This document shows positions 61,245 through 64,000 of a DNA stretch of 64,000 bases, one piece after another (the stretch's first letter is position 1; every line of letters begins with the position of its first letter). A program made the translations under genes and the position numbers. The stretch covers positions 942,593 through 1,006,592 of the forward strand of contig BCKQ01000005.1 of the NCBI GenBank assembly GCA_001600695.1, written 5' to 3'. The notes beneath the pieces are model-generated. The model was not told the origin of the DNA. It worked only from the letters and a program-made list of their open reading frames with translations, and did no database searches. Origin of the DNA: Ascoidea asiatica (lineage: Eukaryota > Ascomycota > Saccharomycetes > Ascoideales > Ascoideaceae).

Positions 61245-61862
61245 ATGGTATGGACATTCTGGAATAAGAGTAATAGTAATAATAGTAATAATAGTAATAA
61301 TGAAACGAAAGTGGATTTTAATTTAGAAGATAATAATGTAGTTAAATATAATTTATCACCAGAATTAATGGATTTTTTTAAAAAAGAAACACCAAGAGAT
61401 GATTTAATATTTAAATTTAATAAAGATAATAGTAAAAATGATATTGATAATAAAAATGAAATAAAATCAGATGAAAATAATTTAAATAAAGAAGAATTTG
61501 AAAAATATAAAAGAGAAAATGATATAAAAAGTACAACATTAAATAATTGTGCAGAAGTTCAATTAAATTTAATGAATTGTATAAAAAATGGAAATTTTAA
61601 AGAAAAATTAACATTTTGTAATAAACAAGGAACTTTATTAATAAATTGTTTAAAATATCAAAAATTTGCATTAAATGAATTAAATTATTCAAATTCAAAA
61701 TCTATTAAAGAATTTGAAAAAATTAAAGGTATCTCAGATGATTTATTTTTAAATAATTTTGGTAGTGATGGTAGTAAAGTAAATAAAGATAGTAAATATA
61801 ATTTTTATAAAGAGTTAGAAGAACATAAAGAAAAACTTTGGGGTAAAGATGAAGAATGGTAA
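61245..61862 (+). CDS. Twin CX9C mitochondrial-type protein (possibly Emi1-like)
   Basis: 205 residues from the ATG at 61245 (MVWTFWNK). An upstream in-frame ATG at 61206 would add 13 hydrophobic-basic residues, but its context is poorer. The twin CX9C motif is exact: Cys102/Cys112 and Cys125/Cys135, within NNCAEVQLNLMNC and FCNKQGTLLINC. Such helix-hairpin-helix proteins are imported into the mitochondrial intermembrane space and oxidised by Mia40. Other blocks are YNLSPELMDFFKKETP near residue 37 and FEKIKGISDDLFLNNFG toward the end. I believe this resembles the Emi1 group of yeast twin CX9C proteins, but I am not certain, so no symbol is given. Family class firm, identity tentative. Confidence 0.75.
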   Translation: MVWTFWNKSNSNNSNNSNNETKVDFNLEDNNVVKYNLSPELMDFFKKETPRDDLIFKFNKDNSKNDIDNKNEIKSDENNLNKEEFEKYKRENDIKSTTLNNCAEVQLNLMNCIKNGNFKEKLTFCNKQGTLLINCLKYQKFALNELNYSNSKSIKEFEKIKGISDDLFLNNFGSDGSKVNKDSKYNFYKELEEHKEKLWGKDEEW

Positions 61863-62436
61863 TAATTTCTTTTGAATGATAAATTGTAAATGAATAAATA
61901 GTAAAAGTAGTAAGAAATAATATAATGATTGTATTGTATCGTGCACTTACGTAATTGCAAGCTCTCTCACTGCTCTTTTCACGTGCCCCCTGTCGGCTGC
62001 TGTTCTCACCCCGAGCCTGGCTCTGGCGATTTGATTCGTGGGCCTGTGCGCTTATTAATACCAGAGACACAACACCAAGAACAAGAACACGAACACGAAC
62101 AAGACCAGAGAAGACCAGAATGAAGTGCTCATCGATCGATCTCATCCATCGCCTCCAGCCAGAACTCGACTCGTTCCATGCTGATTGGGTTTGTTAGCAA
62201 AACAGCAGCTGCTTCTACACCGAATCGACTTAGTAATTAACTTGTACTCTGCTCTGCTCACTTCCACCACTGCCTCTGACGTTACCCAAATTTACACTTT
62301 TCCACTCTTCGTATATAACTAATTACTAATTCATTATCATTATCTTTTGTATAAATACCAATCACTATCTTCCTAAAAAATCAAATATAAGTTTCAGTTA
62401 CAGTTTCCTCTTGCTCTTCTTTTCTCTTTTACTTGA
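61863..62436. other. GC-richer intergenic region, thioredoxin promoter
   Basis: 574 bp. 61940-62290 is strikingly rich in G+C against surrounding genes. It contains CACGTG (61980-61985) and GAACAAGAACACGAACACGAAC-type repeats (62075-62120). Several overlapping small frames occur, none recognisable. The last 60 bp before the ATG are pyrimidine-rich. Confidence 0.55.
61980..61985. promoter_or_regulatory. CACGTG E-box upstream of thioredoxin gene
   Basis: TCACGTGCCCCC: a CACGTG core overlapping a CCCC-type (STRE-like complement) stretch, about 455 bp upstream of the first thioredoxin ATG. Confidence 0.35.
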
Positions 62437-62919
62437 ATGTCTGTAATTTATTCAATTATTAAATTCATTGCATATTTCTTATTAATTCGTTTAATCTTAT
62501 CTAAACTAATACCTTTCTTACAATTTCAATATTATAATTACACCCTTTTTAAGGATTTACCTAATAATAACAATAACAATAACAATAACAATAACAAAAT
62601 TATAAAAATGGTTTCTGTATTAACTTCAAAATCTGAATTTGAAAAAGCAATAAATGAAGAATCTTTAGTTATTATTGATTTTTTTGCAACTTGGTGTGGT
62701 CCATGTAAAATGATTGCTCCAATCTTAGAAAAATTATCTCAAAAATTTACAAATGCTAAATTTTATAAAGTTGATGTTGATGCTGTACCTGAAGTTGCTC
62801 AATCTCAAGAAATTTCTGCAATGCCAACTATAAAATTATTTAAAAATGGTAAATCTATTAAAACTATTGTTGGTGCTAATGTTCCTGAAATAACTAAATC
62901 AATTTCTGAAAATGCTTAA
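62437..62919 (+). CDS. TRX1: Thioredoxin, with alternative N-terminal membrane-anchor start
   Basis: 160 residues from the first ATG, or 103 from an internal ATG at 62608. The classic part starts MVSVLTSKSEFEKAI. It has the active site WCGPC (Cys30 and Cys33 in the short form; Cys87 and Cys90 in the long), the cis-Pro loop AMPTIKLFKNGK, and ends ISENA. The 103-residue form equals yeast cytosolic thioredoxin in size and has the stronger AAAAATGG context. The long form adds MSVIYSIIKFIAYFLLIRLI, a hydrophobic anchor with basic residues, then an Asn run coded by AACAAT repeats. It could be an ER or mitochondrial targeting extension, or simply 5' UTR. Thioredoxin reduces ribonucleotide reductase, peroxiredoxins and PAPS reductase. 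Confidence 0.93.
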   Translation: MSVIYSIIKFIAYFLLIRLILSKLIPFLQFQYYNYTLFKDLPNNNNNNNNNNNKIIKMVSVLTSKSEFEKAINEESLVIIDFFATWCGPCKMIAPILEKLSQKFTNAKFYKVDVDAVPEVAQSQEISAMPTIKLFKNGKSIKTIVGANVPEITKSISENA

Positions 62920-63263
62920 TTTATTTATTTATTAATATATAATATATAATATATAATATATAATATATAATATATAATATATAATTTTTATTATTCACTC
63001 ATTACCTATTCTATTGCAACTTTTATACTGACTTAAAATATAATTCAAAACGTGTTTACCATTGTCTATCACTGTTTTCACACACTTTATCTATCTAATT
63101 TCCTTTTAAAAAACCGGAATCTCATTCAACCCAACCCACTGTTATAATACATTAAAAAAATGACTAACGTTAACAAAATGAAAAATATAAGAAATATAAA
63201 ATAACAAAAGATATTATATTTTTTTTAAATTATCATTATTATAAATAAATATCTTTTACAACC
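62920..63263. other. Intergenic thioredoxin / SER2
   Basis: 344 bp. An AATATAT heptamer array (62934-62985) lies just after the thioredoxin stop. The remainder is SER2 promoter with no recognised site. Confidence 0.6.
62934..62985. repeat. AATATAT heptanucleotide array
   Basis: About seven tandem copies of the 7-bp unit in the thioredoxin 3' flank, possibly part of the AT-rich termination region. Confidence 0.9.
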
Positions 63264-64000
63264 ATGAGTTATTCATTAACTGTTATTTCTAATGATGATT
63301 CTTTTCAAAATGATCAAATTATTCCAAATATTCATAATTATTTATTATCTTTAAATAATTTAATTGAAATTTCTTCAATAAATTTAATAATTTTATCAAA
63401 AAATAAAGCTATTGATTTTATATTTAATATTATTAATCAAGATATTAATCAAGATATTAATCAAGATATTAATCAAGAAAATTATAATGAATTATTTAAA
63501 ATTTTTAAAAATCATCAATTAAATAAAACTTTTAATGAAAAAATTGATATAATTTTACAAAAAAATAATTTTAATAGAAAAAATAAAAAATTATTAGTTT
63601 TTGATATGGATTCAACTTTAATAACTCAAGAAGTTATAGAATTAATTGCAAATTATGCTAATGTTCAAAATGATGTTAAAAAAATTACTAATTTAGCAAT
63701 GAATGGTAAAATTAATTTTAAAACTTCTTTAAAAAAAAGAGTAAATTTATTAAAAGGTATAAATTCTTTAAATTTATTTAATGAAATTAATTTAATTTTA
63801 AAATTATCAAATGGTATTGAATTTTTAATTTTAATTTTAAAAAAATTTAATCCAAATTTAAAATTTGCAATTTTAAGTGGTGGTTTTTTACCATTTGCAA
63901 AATTTATTAAAAAAAAATTAAATTTTAATTATGTTTATGCAAATAATTTAGAAATTTTTAATAATCATTTAACTGGTAATACAATTGGTGAAATTATTGA
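63264..64000 (+). CDS. SER2: Phosphoserine phosphatase, 5' part (cut by window end)
   Basis: First 245 codons of SER2, open to the window edge; the stop is not included. The enzyme removes phosphate from phosphoserine in the last step of serine synthesis from 3-phosphoglycerate. HAD-family motif I is FDMDSTLI, with nucleophile Asp114 and general acid Asp116. The following segment QEVIELIANYANV is typical of SerB. Motif II is AILSGGFLPFAKFI, with the conserved Ser in LSGGF. A short tandem repeat of AATCAAGATATT (63437-63480) encodes Asn-Gln-Asp-Ile four times in the N-terminal region, outside the catalytic core. Codons are almost entirely A/T-ending. Confidence 0.93.
   Translation, partial: MSYSLTVISNDDSFQNDQIIPNIHNYLLSLNNLIEISSINLIILSKNKAIDFIFNIINQDINQDINQDINQENYNELFKIFKNHQLNKTFNEKIDIILQKNNFNRKNKKLLVFDMDSTLITQEVIELIANYANVQNDVKKITNLAMNGKINFKTSLKKRVNLLKGINSLNLFNEINLILKLSNGIEFLILILKKFNPNLKFAILSGGFLPFAKFIKKKLNFNYVYANNLEIFNNHLTGNTIGEII
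63437..63480 (+). repeat. AATCAAGATATT 12-bp array in SER2
   Basis: Three and a half in-frame copies coding a repeated Asn-Gln-Asp-Ile in the N-terminal part of SER2. Confidence 0.9.

Noticed and set aside
61723-62197. Three overlapping small frames upstream of the thioredoxin gene
   Set aside because: One overlaps the twin CX9C gene antisense, the products are repetitive or without pattern, and the region looks like a promoter.

Overview
The window is nuclear DNA of a budding yeast (Saccharomycotina): intron-poor, very AT-rich, densely packed with recognisable yeast housekeeping genes, and rich in poly-asparagine runs inside proteins. The few introns have yeast signals (GTATGT donor, TACTAAC-type branch site). 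A complex I accessory subunit (NUXM family) at 60.4-60.9 kb argues against Saccharomyces-like yeasts, which lost respiratory complex I. A Pichiaceae or Phaffomycetaceae-type yeast, or a CUG-Ser lineage, would fit. The few informative CTG codons look more like leucine than serine, but the species cannot be fixed from this sequence.

Left part (0-25 kb): SEN2 (tRNA splicing), FIS1 (organelle fission, spliced), RRG9 (mitochondrial respiratory growth), a TDH-type GAPDH, YKT6 (SNARE), SAC6 (fimbrin), SEN1 (RNA/DNA helicase), an RGT1/EDS1-like zinc-cluster regulator, PNG1 (peptide N-glycanase), an ERI1/PIG-Y-like GPI-anchor subunit and MSY1 (mitochondrial TyrRS). Codon use here is fairly mixed.

Middle (25-47 kb): an unrecognised Asn/Asp-rich protein, two EutQ-like cupin paralogues about 6.5 kb apart, POP3 (RNase P/MRP), TOM7 (a tiny spliced gene), GPA2 (G-alpha), a VanZ-like membrane protein, ARO7 (chorismate mutase), VPS15 (spliced) and CAC2 (chromatin assembly).

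Right part (47-64 kb): a CUE-domain ER protein, SAP30 (spliced near its 3' end), NTA1, MAK31/NAA38-like, a TGL4/TGL5 lipase, NOB1, an Asn-rich zinc-cluster protein with a perfect 180-bp internal duplication, NUXM, a twin CX9C protein, a thioredoxin with a possible membrane-anchor extension, and the 5' part of SER2, cut by the window edge. From about 25 kb onward coding sequence is extremely A/T-biased at third positions, while several promoters hold patches that are visibly richer in G+C than the genes beside them.

The genes do not form a pathway cluster; this is ordinary eukaryotic gene order. Themes recur: mitochondrial function (FIS1, RRG9, MSY1, TOM7, NUXM, twin CX9C), RNA processing (SEN2, SEN1, POP3, NOB1), protein quality control (PNG1, CUE protein, NTA1, MAK31) and nutrient or chromatin control (RGT1-like, GPA2, SAP30, CAC2). 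I saw no tRNA, rRNA, transposon, LTR, centromere or CRISPR array. I did not find a new biological system. The most interesting leads are the duplicated segment with Cys clusters, the cupin pair, the alternative thioredoxin start, AAG splice acceptors and matched promoter motifs.
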